DNA of 64,000 nt from contig NC_080672.1 in assembly GCF_030247195.1 (NCBI RefSeq), forward strand, positions 306,063,115 through 306,127,114, read 5' to 3'. How positions within the stretch are numbered: the first letter of the stretch is position 1; each line of letters begins with the position of its first letter. The DNA is from Topomyia yanbarensis (Eukaryota > Arthropoda > Insecta > Diptera > Culicidae). Below the pieces are notes generated by a model. It saw nothing but the letters and a program-made list of their open reading frames with translations, did no database searches and was not told the origin of the DNA. A program made the translations under genes and the position numbers. Of the stretch, positions 33,543 to 46,861 are shown one piece after another.

Positions 33543-35332
33543 CACAGTGGCGGATTTCCCTAAAAACCTGGCCAAAAGTCGAAAATGGTTTTGATTGATC
33601 TGAAAAGGTGCATACCACGGTTTTTTGGGGCGCAGATTACGATTTTGATGTCAGATTTTCAAAATTCAAAATGGCGCATGCAAAATGGCCGACATTTTAA
33701 TCTAAATATAAGTAAATTTTCACGAATGAAGATTTAATGGTTCCAGTGTTTGCCAATAACGTTTATAATGTATCGAATTTTAAATAGTGTGTAGCTAAAT
33801 GATAGAATTTGTTGATTTGCACGCATTAATAGGTTTGGGTGTCTAGATAATGTAGCTATTATGAGAATTGATGTTATTAGTCATTGCAAACTATGTATTT
33901 TCAAATATTATGCAACCTAGTAACGAAACTTTTAAACTCTCAGTACGTTTATTGTTCAATTGTTGATGCACATATTTCTCAAAGAACGAAAAATAGTATT
34001 TTTCTAATATACAGAATATAAGCGAAATGCATGGAGTGAAAATTGACAACAATTTTGCATGCAAATTGCAGTAACTGAAAATATGAGAAAAATACGAAAA
34101 CAAGTGAAATTCACTAAGATTAATAGTTTCATTTAAATTAAATTTGACCAAGGATTTGTACAAAGTACATTATTATACGATGAAACGTCCATTTAAATTC
34201 ATGCGTTACACTTGGTCAGAACATGCTAGTACTGCTTCCTGTTATAGTTTTAAGCAACCACGTTTTGTTGTCATGCTTGCTGACATGCTCCGACTGTCAA
34301 CCTTCTCACAAACAAATTCGACAAACTGGAGTGTACGCCAAAGTGAGCTCTTTGGCCAAACCACGGCCGGAGATCCCAGTATTCTTTTGCACTACTCTGC
34401 TCTTTTCGCTTGTAGTATGCAATCTTATATTCCACCTCTAGATTTGCTTTGTTTTGCATGATAAAAGGTCATAGTTCTCCGATAACGTTTAATCATGGTA
34501 TTCATAATCCATTTTTTATATTTGGAACCTTTGGCGATTACTTCTGTTGACCTCGTTGGATTTCAATATGAACGACCAAAATTATTTTTGCGTTCCACTT
34601 TTGCGTTCCACTTTCGATAACTTTTGAACATGTTTATGAATCTCGATGAAATTTTCACCACTAAATACACAACTCTTCCTGATCAAAATTCAGTTTTGAT
34701 CGACTCGCTATGACAATCGGAGGTGCAGCAGTAATTAAAAGTACGAGTCCAAATTTTAAATTGAAAATCTTATAATCCATCTCCCTCTCCACTTAATCAA
34801 AGATTACTCATAAACGGGCAAATTCGGGCAAGAATTCTATTATGTTCCAAATAGAGAATCGTTTAAGGAACACAAATTGCCTTGAAACATAGTGGACATA
34901 CGTGGACAAAAAAAGTATTTTAATAATTTAGCAAAAATGTCTGTTGAAACCGTCTGCTACAAAAGCGTGAAAGTTATTGACATTTTCTATAGAAAAACAA
35001 AATAATATGTTTTGACATCAATACATATAAATAAAGTACATATCGTCAGCATAACTTTCCATTATTACACATTTGAAACCGAAACTTTTATCAAAATCTA
35101 GCTAGACTTAAATAATACTGATATTTCGGGCGCTCCATGAAAAATATGAGCAAAACGCCATGGTTTAAACTGTTTGGATGTGTCAACACCTCAAATATGG
35201 AAATTTTGTAGTGTTTCACTTAAAATAGCATGCGGCAGCACCATCTGAAGGACAATATATGTACTAGACTCCAAAGTACTACCATGCAATTTTCGACTTT
35301 TGGCCAGGTTTTTAGCCAAATCCGCCACTGTG
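33543..35332. mobile_element. Transib-like non-autonomous DNA transposon
   Basis: Both ends start CACAGTGGCGGATTT and match as inverted repeats for 44 bp with two mismatches (33543-33586 and 35289-35332). A 5-bp duplication, CAGCT, flanks them (33538-33542 and 35333-35337). CACAGTG ends plus a 5-bp duplication are the hallmarks of Transib elements, relatives of the RAG recombinase whose signal heptamer is the same. An A-rich CTAAAAACC follows ten bases inside the heptamer. No transposase frame is visible in the 1.8-kb interior; the 105-codon frame at 34144 has no DDE features that I can see. It presumably moved with help from an autonomous relative. Confidence 0.75.
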
Positions 35333-35619
35333 CAGCTCTTCAGCAGCCTATCCATATTCACAGAAGATAGACACGTCTACCTTTATCAGGACACATGTTA
35401 GTGAACTCGGGTGATTCGTAGTTATTCTGCCTAAGCTCGACCCTCATTACCAGAAGACAAAGATTAAGCCCGTACGATATTAAGCCTGTTCTAATGACCC
35501 TGCCACTTCTAGTTTTCCGAATTTACTTCACATCCTTGCTCTCACTTGAGTACTATGGCTCTAAGTTTCATAACTTTCCCTATCCAGTAATCTCTAGCTA
35601 ATTGAATGTCGTTAAAATG

Positions 35620-35800
35620 TAAAAAAACATATTCACAGATTTTTCTGTAATACCACAATTTTTTTTCACAATTTTTCATCGCAGATTCTTTGTCACAAAT
35701 TACAGATTCTTGACATTTTAATGAAAATTTTACAGATTTTTTAGAAATTTAACACAGATTTTCACAGATTTTTTTTCTGTTCTAGTTATCACACACGGTA
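35620..35800. repeat. Low-complexity CACAGATTTTT-like tract
   Basis: Variants of CACAGATTTTT and ACAGATTCTT recur about eight times at irregular spacing. Probably slippage-derived. Confidence 0.6.
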
Positions 35801-38052
35801 AGAAGATTTTTTTGAACGAAACACAGATTTAAAGGTGGCACCCTGCTGTACAACTCCACTTGGACCACTTAAAATAAAGGAAACTCACCTTTGGATACTG
35901 AAATTTTATTTTAATTTGCAAAACTCTGCTTAGTCCTAAAAAAATAGATCAATCGTATTGGTTAAGGGTGGACCTATCGTGTTCAACCAGAAATGCTACA
36001 AGGATGGAGATATTTTAGGCCGTACGTGTAGTTCCGTCAATCTACATGATTTTTGCACATTTTTATAAACATTTTAGCATATGTTCTTGCTTGTTTGTTT
36101 ATTTAGTTATACATTTAAAAAAAATCTGAATTTTATCGAGTTCATATGTATATACAAGCTATTTTGTCAGATCAATAGTTTTCGTACAAATTTTTCTGCG
36201 AAAAAAGTTTTATCTTGGCTGGTCATCAACTATTCTTGTGGCGCTTTTGGATGTTTCCCCGAGATACTGCTAAAATCTATCCTCACGTAAACTTCATCGT
36301 CCATAAGCAAGCATCCTTGATACTTCGTCGAAACCTGATCAAATAGCGCATGTTTTGGTTGACAGATTCTACTTCAGCGTCATCTTTCGTGGTTTGTAGG
36401 CACAAAAAGGAAATCTTATCAGGAACGGATCCTGCTTACGATTATTATTACATTTTCTGCCGACATTTCGAGTACTGGATATGCATTACCTGTTCGCAAG
36501 TCCTTTTAATCCAACCTCTGATAGTGTTTTACATGACACTATTTATCTTTGATCCTCCAGATCCTAAAAGAGGAGTATTTTACATGAACAGAAGTCCAAA
36601 CATTCCAGTGACTATAAAACAAACTGTGTTTCCGGATTCTAAGTGGACCAGCCATTTGTAATTAATTATCACACATTACCAAACATCACTATTTTACTTT
36701 GCAATGCATTTTTCCATTATTGTTTGCAATGTCATAAAATTTAGACAACATATTCAGTTTTGAATTTTCAAATTCCTGATAATCTGAAAGTAGCACTTGC
36801 AAGCTATTGTTGATCTCACGTACATATATCGCATCGGTGATGCAATTTCACGTCAACTATTCCAACCAACTTGGTCCACTATTACCCTGGGTATAATTGA
36901 ATCCAAAAGCAATTAAAATGGTCTTATTGGAAAAGCGTTCTAAAAATGCACATCATGCATCGTCGTTCAAGCGGTGGGCAACACTAAAACAACATATACA
37001 TAGCTCAGGAAACGGAAGCATATGTGCCTCTCGTGAGTTCAGAGCCGAGCCTTTGTTTTATTGTTCAACTGCTACTGCTGCTGCTGCTGCTTTCTAACGT
37101 TATCTTCATCATCATCATCATCGTCATCACACGGCGAAGTCGACGGCGGCATCGTCATAACTTGTGCACGTGATGTACAAGCTATGACATCCTGACGCCT
37201 CTGCTATATGTCGTTGCATACGTCAGGCACCACCAACAACAATTCATCAAGTCCCTGGAAATCAATTCTGAGTGGTAGTGTAGAAATATATATATATCTA
37301 CATGGGCTTTTTCAGCTGGAGTGTTCGTTCTTCAGTTTTTGCTTCCACTGCATTAAACTGATTCAGAAAGTAGAAATTATTATATCTATATATAAGTTTA
37401 ACTAAAGGGCAAAAACGAACAAGTAGCAGTCAATCAGTAAATCACAGTAAATCTATTATCAAATCCCATGTATTCATCAGTAAAAATCTTAATTTTTAGA
37501 GCGGTTCTTATACAGTTAAATATAAAATAAGCACAGTTTTGTATCAATTTTTGGAGGTTGTTTTTGGTAAACTCGTCGACATTTTTAGAACTTAAAAACC
37601 AGGTGTTTCTCGAGATTAGTTTAACGCAAGAAAAAAATAACTTAGTCAATATTATTGTCATAAACGCTTTTAATCCACTTAATAGTTTGATGAGACATTT
37701 CTAATAACTCTTATCACTCTCTTCGGATATTATATCGTTTGAGAACATTTTGAACTTGATGCTTCGCGATGTTTTTGATAACACATACTACATGGGATAG
37801 TGGCAGGACTCAGAGAATCGTTCAAATCAGCATAGGACAACATCAGTGCTAGAAATCTCAATCCAAATCAATGGGAAAGCGAAAAAATGGCCCATAAAAT
37901 AAAATATCTAAATTGTGGTGGGAAAACTGAATTTTCCTAAAGGGGTTATATATTGTACTGAGCCAAAATTTTTTTTTAATCGATTTGAAGTTTATACTTT
38001 ACTCAAATTTCCAACGCGACTGAGAACTAAGAAATCAACACTTTTTGTTGAA
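35801..38052. other. Stretch without a recognisable gene
   Basis: Contains only short frames (36350-36661 and 36081-36290) with no family resemblance, and the microsatellites at 37071-37129. The part 36900-37280 is GC-richer. No TIRs were found. Confidence 0.4.
37071..37129. repeat. CTG and ATC microsatellites
   Basis: A short (CTG)n run at 37071-37091 and a (ATC)n run at 37103-37129 lie a few bases apart. Confidence 0.85.
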
Positions 38053-38650
38053 AAGGGCGATACTAGCAGTGATACCATTCAAAGAAAATCAACAGTGAAT
38101 ATTTCCAGACTTGGTTTTATTTCCTATTTAAGAACTATTGTGTTTTTTACATCCTAGATTGCATGATTCAGTGATCGAAACCCCAAACTTCATAAAGTAT
38201 TTGAAACTATTAAATTAAAATTTGTTTTTGCTGTTGAAATTGACAAAATGATAGTATCGCCCCTTTGGCGATTGTTTACTTTTTCGGTCCCACCTATCAG
38301 CATTGAAGTATCGCCCTTACGTTTTTTTACAATAACTACCGTTCTACACCACCGATTTCGTCCGTGTTTTTTCAATGGCGATCATTGTTACTATTTACAG
38401 CTGGAATCAGCTTGATAATCCTAAAAAATACGAAAATAACAGTTTCGCTTCTAAACTGCTAGCAAAAAAAGTGTCGCCCTTTTTGTTTGCATGGAGCGTG
38501 GAGGGTGAAACTTTAAATAAACAAACAAAAATACAGTTTCGCCCGTTGTATTTTTTGAATCCAAATTTTTAGGTTAATTTGTTGCGTTTCAAAGCCCTCA
38601 TTCGCATGTATGAAAAAAGCCTTATGTTTACATTTGTAAGTATCGCCCTT
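38053..38650. repeat. Cluster of GTATCGCCCTT motifs in both orientations
   Basis: AAGGGCGATAC at 38053-38063 is inverted relative to GTATCGCCC at 38254, GTATCGCCCTT at 38308-38318 and 38640-38650, and the variants GTGTCGCCCTT at 38471-38481 and GTTTCGCCCG near 38536. This may be nested MITE ends, but no clean boundary or duplication was found. Confidence 0.5.
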
Positions 38651-39339
38651 TTCACAAAAAAGCGTTGAAATGAAATCGCAGCTCCTGATATCACGCTATC
38701 TCTGAAGTGCATGCGTGCATAGTTCCAAATTTTACTTCGACATCGACTTTTTCTAAAGGTGACTTCCCAGTAGTATCCTTGATTTGAATTATTATCACTA
38801 ATCCTAATGCCAAAGAACAAATAAAAACCTCTCGAAAATGAACCGTTTGGGAAAATCATCATCATTACTGGAATTTTCATTTTCACGAATCTTTTCGATA
38901 ACCTTCCGTCACTTGCGTTAATGCTCTGGGTGCACAGTGCTCTGAAAATCTAGCGAAATCGTCTTAGGGCACCAGCGGGTCTAATTCAGAGCTATCTGCG
39001 CGGCGAGTTAAATCTGTAAAGGATTAAAAAATCACGGTTCAATAAAAAATTAATCTATTAAAAAATTTCAAATAGTTTATAATTTTCCCAAACTTATTAG
39101 GAAAAATTGTTTAATAAGCTTTCGTAATATTGTGTAGGAAAAAAAGCTGAGAATTTCAGTATTCTCTCTATCTGTAACATATAAACCCTTAAGTATACCA
39201 ATTAATTGGTATACGAATTGGAATAGGTTCGCCAAATTTTGGAAGAAGTCTATAAAATAACCCCTTGAAAGCTACCTAAAAATTGTTGTAGTTCGATGCA
39301 ATAAAAAATCCCCAAAAATGAAATGTGAAATGTGAAACA
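38651..39339. other. AT-rich stretch without a recognisable gene
   Basis: Nothing recognised apart from short random frames. Confidence 0.4.
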
Positions 39340-39656
39340 CAGTGAATAATACATACAATAAAGACCCATTTTTATCAATCTCATGGTGTATTTTAGGCTG
39401 ACAAAATGGGGACATTGACTAAATCGGGCAATTTTTTTTATAATAAACTGAAGCTGTTAAAATATTCTTCCAGTCCCTTGATGTAGTCTGATAACTATTT
39501 CTGATTATGATGAACTTTTTGTTTTTGCATATTTCCATCTTCATGATAAGGAAAACATGCGCAAGAAAGGATTTACTCGAATTCAGTCTTGTTCGTCTGC
39601 TAGAGCCCATCAAACATATGTTCATATTTGGCTGATAAAATCGTGGATTCAATGTA
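39340..39656. mobile_element. MITE of the CAGTGAAGA family, copy 2
   Basis: It shares long blocks with copy 1 at 23697-24094, for example GGATTTACTCGAA and CTAGAGCCCATCAAAC, and the GGCTGATAAAATCG right end. The left terminus is split by a dozen extra bases and the right is degenerate, so this copy is older. Confidence 0.7.
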
Positions 39657-39733
39657 TTGTAATAGATATGCAGCATTCGAAGAAGTTTCTTGTGAACGAG
39701 TGTAGAACGACTTTGTTTCTACTTACTTGAAGT

Positions 39734-41573
39734 CAGCGGCGTAGCCAGAAATTCGGTTTGGTGGGGGTTTGGTGAAAATCGATCATACTGTCCAAACGGC
39801 ATAATTCCGAAATCGTAATTTTTGAAGTTTTAAAATTATGCAGAGGTAATTTTCCAGAAAATAGTAACGGAGTTCGTGTCTTTAGCGAATTTGTTGAAAC
39901 TTTATTGTAGTCATGAATATTAACCTGAGAAAATTCACTATAAATACTTCTTGGACGATATACCGTCAAAATTATTTTATCAAATGATGCGCTGTTTAAC
40001 GTTTGTAAAACTCATTGAAGATACTAAACCTCCGAAATTGGCGGTTTCAAAATGATGCTATCTTGACCTTAAATTACTGTTTTTAAACATTTGACCTATA
40101 CATATAATTGGTCATACAACAAAAATCAAATGCTCATCAAAATCGATCAGGACCGGCTAGAGTCGAATGGAAATCGTCATTTTTCATAAATTTCTCTCTA
40201 CATTCGGAAAGTGTTATCCTCGTTATTAATCATATTACGTTTCCGTCTCAACTCGACGCATTCCCAAAATAAAAACCTGTTTTAATCCACCTAGTGGTGC
40301 AGTTGTGCTTTTGTCCAGACTACGATTCCATGACTGGTTATATTCAATACAATGGTGAAAATGAATATTACATGTTCAGTACGATTTACACATACATACA
40401 ATGGATCGACAGCCACGATCTTGAGGTACTATGTGATACTGAAACATCGCTTGAAACCAGCGGCGGATCATGGAGAAAGATCCGAGAGGTCCAGGTCCTG
40501 CCGAAAATTTTCAACTTGTTAAGAAATTTTAAACTAGTTTTAATTTTAAAGTAGCAACCCCTCACTGCATACTCCCTCCGGGCCGGTATGATTGACGATT
40601 TTTAGAGTGATTGCATAACCTTTCTATATGAGAAAGGCAAAAATGTACCAAAGTCCAAAAAAGTCAATTTTTGTCAAACATCTCAATCTTTCATGCATTT
40701 TAAAGTCATTTGGCATCAAAAATACAAATTTGATTTGGAAATTTTTTCATTTCAGTTTATATGGGAATTTGCTGTGTGATTGCACTCTTCAACTCGTAAC
40801 TCCGGAACCGGAAGTCCAATCAATAAAAAAATCAATAGCAGCCGATGGGATGGTTGTACCTTTCATTTGAGACTAACTTTGTGCAAATCGGTCCAGCCAT
40901 CTCTGAGAAACAGAGGTCACATTTTTTTCCACATACACACACAGACATTTTCCGATCTCGACGAACTCAGTCGATTGGCATATGACACTCGGCCCTCCGG
41001 GTCGGGATAAGATTGACGAATTTTAGAGTGAATGCGAAAGCCAAAAACATTTTTAGCAAATGTTGATAGTTATACATTTTTTTTTGGTGAGCAGTTCTAT
41101 GTTTCATAGACATTAAATCAATTTTAACTTCGCTTCCTATTAAATAAAAACCCTTATTACAGCACATCTCTACAAAAACGAGACCAATTTGAAAATAAAT
41201 CTGAGGATTATGATTGATTACAGAGCTCTGGAATTTGATTGATTGATTTTATTGAAGCGGGTTTTAACCTTATAGGTCATTCACCCGTGCTCTGGAATTT
41301 GATATTGATGCAATTAGACAACTGTGAAATCAAGACCAATAGATCAGTTACATATCAGGACCCCATTCCGACAATTTATCAAAAGTCCTCATGATGTTTA
41401 CAACAACAGGTTATCAATCTACGGATCAGATAATTGTTATTGTAATACTGAATTAAATCAGTCTGCATCAATAAATTTTCAACTTCAATCCAATATTTTT
41501 TTTGGGTGCGGTGGGGGGGGGGGGGGGGTTGTATTGTTTTAAACCCCGAAACCTTCTCTTGGATACGCCGTTG
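39734..41573. mobile_element. hAT-type non-autonomous element, 1.84 kb
   Basis: The left end CAGCGGCGTAGCCAGA and the right end (reverse complement CAACGGCGTATCCAAGA) match, and both are followed inward by G-rich sequence. The flanks are CTTGAAGT (39726-39733) and CTTGGAGT (41574-41581), an 8-bp duplication with one mismatch, as expected for hAT. A 16-base G run lies at 41513-41528. The interior carries other dispersed repeats (40770-41035) and no transposase frame. Confidence 0.6.
40770..41035 (+). repeat. Dispersed mosquito repeat, GGCCCTCCGGG type, copy 1
   Basis: Contains AACTCCGGAACCGGAAGTCC, CACATACACACACAGACA and ATGACACTCGGCCCTCCGGG, shared in order with 42360-42600. Non-coding. It sits inside the hAT-type element. 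Confidence 0.6.
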
Positions 41574-42359
41574 CTTGGAGTTATTTATTTCGCTTTTCAT
41601 TTTCCGGTATGTTTCAGATCGATCCGATGGTCATAAGTTAGAAAAATTGCAGTGAGAAGGTTCGTACAAATGAACATTTTTGCACTGATAAGTTATCAAG
41701 TTCCTTCCAGATAACTTGGAAGTGTTCGGTGATTATTTCTAGCGGTTGTAGATAGAAAAATGAAATACAAAATTCTATTTATCGAAATAATGTTTGGCTT
41801 ATTTCAATGGATTATAAAATAAATAGGCGACAAAGAGTAATCCACAAACAACAAGCCATAACTTTTACAGTATTCAAAATAGATATTTGAAGTCTTCAGT
41901 AAAGTTATTCGCAAAAGTAAGAGCTACAAATTTGCTGAAGGCATCATTTCGATATAATCACTTCCAAGAAAATTTGTGAAAATATCTCACTCATAGGGGG
42001 ATTAATCAGCAAAAGCACAGTACCAAAAGAAAGGGCATATTGCCTCCATTAAATTCTCCGAAGATACTATTGACCTAAAATAAGCCGTTTTGGCGTTAAT
42101 AATAGATTACATGTTTTTGGTCATATTTCTGGCAATGGGAAATGATAAAAATCTTTCGTCCGCATTTAATGTTAAATATCTCTTTTGATAATAGTCCGAT
42201 TTCAACAATCTATAGCTTGTTCGAAAGGTATTCGTTAAATCTGTCTAAAAACATATAGATTGTTAATCTATATTGTCAATTTCGGCAGATAATTTAAAAA
42301 ACTGCAAAAACGCCATTTTGACGCATTCAAACATTCATATCTTGGAAACTAAACATCAG

Positions 42360-42600
42360 AATCAAAAACAAATTAATAGCGTTCATACTGTTTTTTAGTT
42401 CTTTCATTTAAAATTGGTTTGGTTAAGATCGGTTCAGCCATTGCTGAGAAACACGAATGAGAATTTGTCCGTTACATACACACACAGATATTGTCCCAAA
42501 TCGTCGAGCTGAGTCGATTGGTATATATGACTCGGCCCTCCGGGCCTCGGAAAAATCTTGAAAGTTTGAGCGAATTCTATACATTTCTTTTATAAGAAAT
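42360..42600 (+). repeat. Dispersed mosquito repeat, GGCCCTCCGGG type, copy 2
   Basis: Shares CAGCCATTGCTGAGAAACA-, ACATACACACACAGAT- and TGACTCGGCCCTCCGGGCC-like blocks with copy 1. A short palindrome, TTTCTTTTATAAGAAA, closes it. Confidence 0.6.
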
Positions 42601-42698
42601 GTAAAAAATAAAAAACAACATCTTCCAGGTTAAAAATGAACACTTTGACCATCGAATTTTCCGAACGAACTGGTCTTGGGAGCAGAACAAAACCAAAT

Positions 42699-42820
42699 GA
42701 TGGCAGGGATTTAGGGTACAACCTAAATCATCAATTTGGTAACTGTGAAGTTTCTTTCCATTTTTTTTTTTAAATAATTTCTTCACTATGATTTAGGTGG
42801 AACCTTAAACTCCTGCCATC
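42699..42820. repeat. Short foldback, 33-bp arms
   Basis: Arms 42699-42731 and 42788-42820 (starting GATGGCAGG and ending CCTGCCATC) are inverted with about six mismatches around a T-rich loop. Confidence 0.65.
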
Positions 42821-45800
42821 TTTTTCTTGCGGGACATCACGCATGACTAGTGGTTTGCTCAGAAACACAAATAGTCAATCCGGAGCTAGCTTAGTCCTGT
42901 CACTAAGTTAGTGTCGGATTCTAACGAGACCAAGTCTAAACGTAAATTCCATAAGTAAGTTGAAAAAGCTGATCAATTCTATAAAAAGAGCATTGTTCGC
43001 ATTAGGTAGCAACCAACATGATGCTTGATGTATAAGATGTTCGACTAGTTCAAATTCATCACCTACGAAACAGTGCACTGTTCACACTGCAGTGTATTGA
43101 GTTCGAAGTCGCTTCTCTGGGTCGAGCTATCTGAAAATCTGCAATATGTTGATTATTTCTGTTATAATTCGGAACACTCGGATTATTCGACTACTATGAT
43201 GATGACGATGATGAATAAAGAAGTAAATAAAAGGCAAAGTTATACGCGCTCAATTTTGAGGGTATCTTGTCCTGTAGCTGAGGTGGGTTTATGCCGGAAT
43301 TGTTGATAACACCGCAGGCAATTTAAACATAAATGGTAGCGCCACGTGCAGTATATGCGTAAACGTTTACTCGCGGTTTCTCTGTTTTTTATCGATTGAT
43401 GTCACGCAATCCCGTTTACGGTTACTGCAATACAACAAACTAACGGTAAGAATTGACAGCGAAATATGGGACCTTGCGCAAAGGGATTCAAAGGCTTTAC
43501 TTTTAGTAGCTATAATAATTAATGCCATCTCTTAGATGGTATAATCGTCCATACGGGCATCATGAGCATTGAGCGCTTGTCAAAAAGCAAACAACTAAAT
43601 ATAATGTAGGGAATCTGATTTTATGATAAACATACATACGTGTTAATTCGACATGACTGCATTAGTTCGTCTTCCATTTCTTTGGTAGTTCATCATCAAG
43701 AGGAACTTTGTTTCTAATTTGATATATTCGACTACGAATCGGGTGCTAATAGAGCTAAATTATATATTAATCGAAATCCATTAAGAAATTACGATTTCAT
43801 TTCAAGGGACTTGGCGTTTATTGAAGGCGGAACAATCGACGTGAAAAATCTATTGTCGCGTGAGTGGAGTTCACAGGTGATAATTATATCAATTCGTAAC
43901 CAATGAGCATATTCGTAGAAAACCTACCAGTATTTGTTGACACATCACTCCATTGCTCGATTATGAGCTACGTGGGCACGTGCGCCTTGGTTGTTATCAA
44001 TGAATGACCCGTTGGTACCCGCGTCTATTTTTATCAAGCATGCATATAGTATATTAACTGCCGTGATGAAATTTTTATAGGGGTGTACATCGAAATAGAC
44101 ATATGACATGTTTTCTCATAAATTTTCTTTAGTTTACTCAGACACCATATCGGTCCAAACAAGCCGAGTAAACATGGAATATTTGATCCAGTGGTACGAT
44201 AGCTGTTGTACACAACATCCTTGAAACACCACCAAGTCAAATAGGGCTTGTCTTGGGGTCGCGTGTAATTTCCGGTAGTGTCTAGCCCTCCAGCAGTCGC
44301 GTCTTTATCTCCATTTTGGAAACTATCACAAACTCTAAGACGATTTCACTAGAACGTTATGCACCAATTGCATGCTGCAACTGAAAATAGGTTTATGATT
44401 TCCGTTACAGTTTGCGAATACGAGACTACTGGAGTGGCTAGGCAATGGTTCTTTTTCTGGTTTTACTGTATTTTGAACACATCCGGCAGAAATTCGGGAT
44501 TAGTCTGAAATGGTCTAAATATGTGAAAACTTTATCCATGAACCGCATGTTATGCAATCAACAAAATAATATATTTTAACTTAATTATTTCGAAAAAATT
44601 TCGATCTATATACAATTGGAACGTAAGGTTTGACACAATCAAACTTTTTTGAGATTTTCTCATTATTTGAATGCATTCCAGGGCGTTATAGTGCAAATTG
44701 CAAGTCTAATCCCAGTTGGTCGAGACTCAAGTGCGTGCAATCTTTTTTGTAGCCTTCACAAGTAAGTCGTCCACATTAACGAAAAAAGGGAACAAGAAGT
44801 ACACTAGTGGTATGTATATATATGTACGGTCATACATTGTATACATTGCCTGTGGTGCAGTGTTAAGCAGTGGTATGTCCTTATCGCTAACATGCTATGC
44901 CACGACGTCAACAGCAGGAAGCCTTTGATCGACCTGGGGTTGGTGGAATGTTTGGAAGGGCGAACTGCCTACTCCAACCCGGCAAACCTTTCACACTGAG
45001 TGTCCTGCACAATGGCGCTAGAGATTCTTACGTACAACAAAAGTGCATATATTTATGAATAAGAAAAGGAAAACTGAACACTTTTCGTCTGCCGCATTAC
45101 AACGTAACTCTCACAGGTTTACTTTTTCATGCACCGTCCGCTATTAGACTTCTTGTTTTAGCACCTCCCGTTTCCTAGTAGTTCCACCGACCGACATCGC
45201 TTGAGGTGGGCTTTCCTGCTGATGATGATTGCAATTGCATTACTCGCTCTGAAAAAAAGGAACAGGAAAACAGGGTAGATCCCGCACGTCAATGCACAAA
45301 GAAAAGACCGCCTGGCGCGGAAAAGATTTCCCGTTATGCGTCACAGGGGCGGATGGAGTAATGCCTGACGAGAAACTCCTGCCGAGCTCAAACTTCATTC
45401 ACGTCTATCGGCGTGACGGTGGTTTGGCGGCTATAGTCCTGATTCTGGCGTCTACAGTGTATAGGACCCGTTGCGTGCTTGCGGCAAGAATCAGAAAGTA
45501 AATGAAGGCTGCAGCATTGCATGCCTATGAAATTAATGAAGGGTAATAATTTGCGAAAGCACTTTGCCTCATTACGAAAAGGCAGGAAACCGATTTCTAT
45601 GGGATATGGCTGGACTATTGACGAGCTATAAAGAAAATTGTGCGCAAATCTGGAGCGATGCCACTAAAGTGATCCAAAACGGGTTTTTTAGTTTTATCTG
45701 TCAGCGTTCGAAAATTGATTTTAGCCTATATTTAGCTGGATGCATTCTTAAGATTGTTTCCACAGTTATTATAAGACAAAGTGTGACGCATTTTTTGCAT

Positions 45801-46585
45801 AATAAAGCATCAAGAAACGTCATCTTTGCCATTTTAACGTTTGCGAAAGCGCTGATAGCCTTTGTATTGTTTCTAATCATATGTAACTGCAATAAATTAA
45901 TTGGTCTCCGTGACTCGGAGCATATTTACATTTGGTAGAATTCTTCGGAATAATTTCTTTAGCATGGTTACTATTTGTGCTTACTAAGTGACTAAACAGT
46001 CGAACGCCAGTCTTGCTGCGCTGTGGAATGTAAATTGTGAAATGGTCATGTGTGCCTTCTTCGAAAAACAACAACAACCCGAACGGTCAGTGACATGCCG
46101 AGTATGTACCGGTTGGAACCGTTACTGGTTAAATGCTTTGCGTGAGGTATATTGTTTATGACGTTAGCGTAGCTCTTCGGAAACATGTGAGTTTTGCGAG
46201 GGATATTTAATTGAGGCCCGAATGGCGTGACCAGAATCACGTGATACAGGCGTCATACTAGTCTGAGCGATTAAATGCCCTAAATGATGAAACGAGTAAG
46301 GTGAACAGAACTAGCTGTCTAGACTGCAGTGGTTTTATAGATCTTTGTTAATGATTCATGAAAAGGTTCAATTAAAACTAGTAATACGTTTTGATACGTT
46401 TCGTCATTCAATGGAAATGAATCGCATATTAATTGATGATATACATACACAATAAAAATATTATTTCTTCAACCGTAGAAGGGACGCCAGAGATAAATAT
46501 TTTCAGTGGTGTAAATTCATAACTGATATCAATTACCTCTCATTTTGAGGTATCACATTTTCAAACTGAAAATCAATTCAACAAT
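42821..46585. other. 3.8-kb stretch without a recognisable gene or transposon
   Basis: The longest repeat-free block in the window. Parts (43330-43480 and 44880-45500) are GC-richer and hold donor-like sites (AACGGTAAGA near 43443, ACAAGTAAGT near 44757). The frames at 45292-45501 (69 codons) and 45564-45938 (124 codons) match nothing I know. It may be intron or intergenic DNA of a host gene. Confidence 0.4.
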
Positions 46586-46741
46586 AGGGGGTGGGTAAAT
46601 CGATTGCCTTGTACGCAGCGCACCTGGGTTCGAGTCCCGCCCCGCACATAGGGTTACAAATTTTTCATAAGAGATTTTTCTAACCCGAAGAGGCGAATGA
46701 CCTTAAGGTTAAAACTTCTATAATCGAAATTAAAAAAAAAA
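46586..46741 (+). mobile_element. tRNA-derived SINE, copy 1
   Basis: A perfect Pol III B box, GGTTCGAGTCC, lies at 46627-46637 with a degenerate A-box region upstream. A non-tRNA body (GGCGAATGACCTTAAGGTT) follows, then an A-rich tail at about 46731-46741. The body is shared with 52841-53005. This is a SINE rather than a tRNA gene, because the 5' stem and A box are incomplete. Confidence 0.75.
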
Positions 46742-46861
46742 TCAACACTACCATCGACTAGTAGGATCTTTGAGTTCGAAGAAACTGACGGAATACATGC
46801 ATCGAATAATCGGATGGATCTGGGACACAGAACACTTACCGAAGGAGTGAAAGGGGGGTTA

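Noticed and set aside
34144..34461. 105-codon frame inside the Transib-like element
   Set aside because: No DDE transposase motifs; composition looks random.
36350..36661. 103-codon frame
   Set aside because: No recognisable domain, AT-rich random composition, and no splice or promoter context.
45564..45938. 124-codon frame with hydrophobic stretches
   Set aside because: Hydrophobic runs are expected from AT-rich codons; no homology or context supports a gene.
46627..46637. B box suggesting a tRNA gene
   Set aside because: There is no complete tRNA cloverleaf, and a shared non-tRNA body and A tail follow, so it is a SINE.
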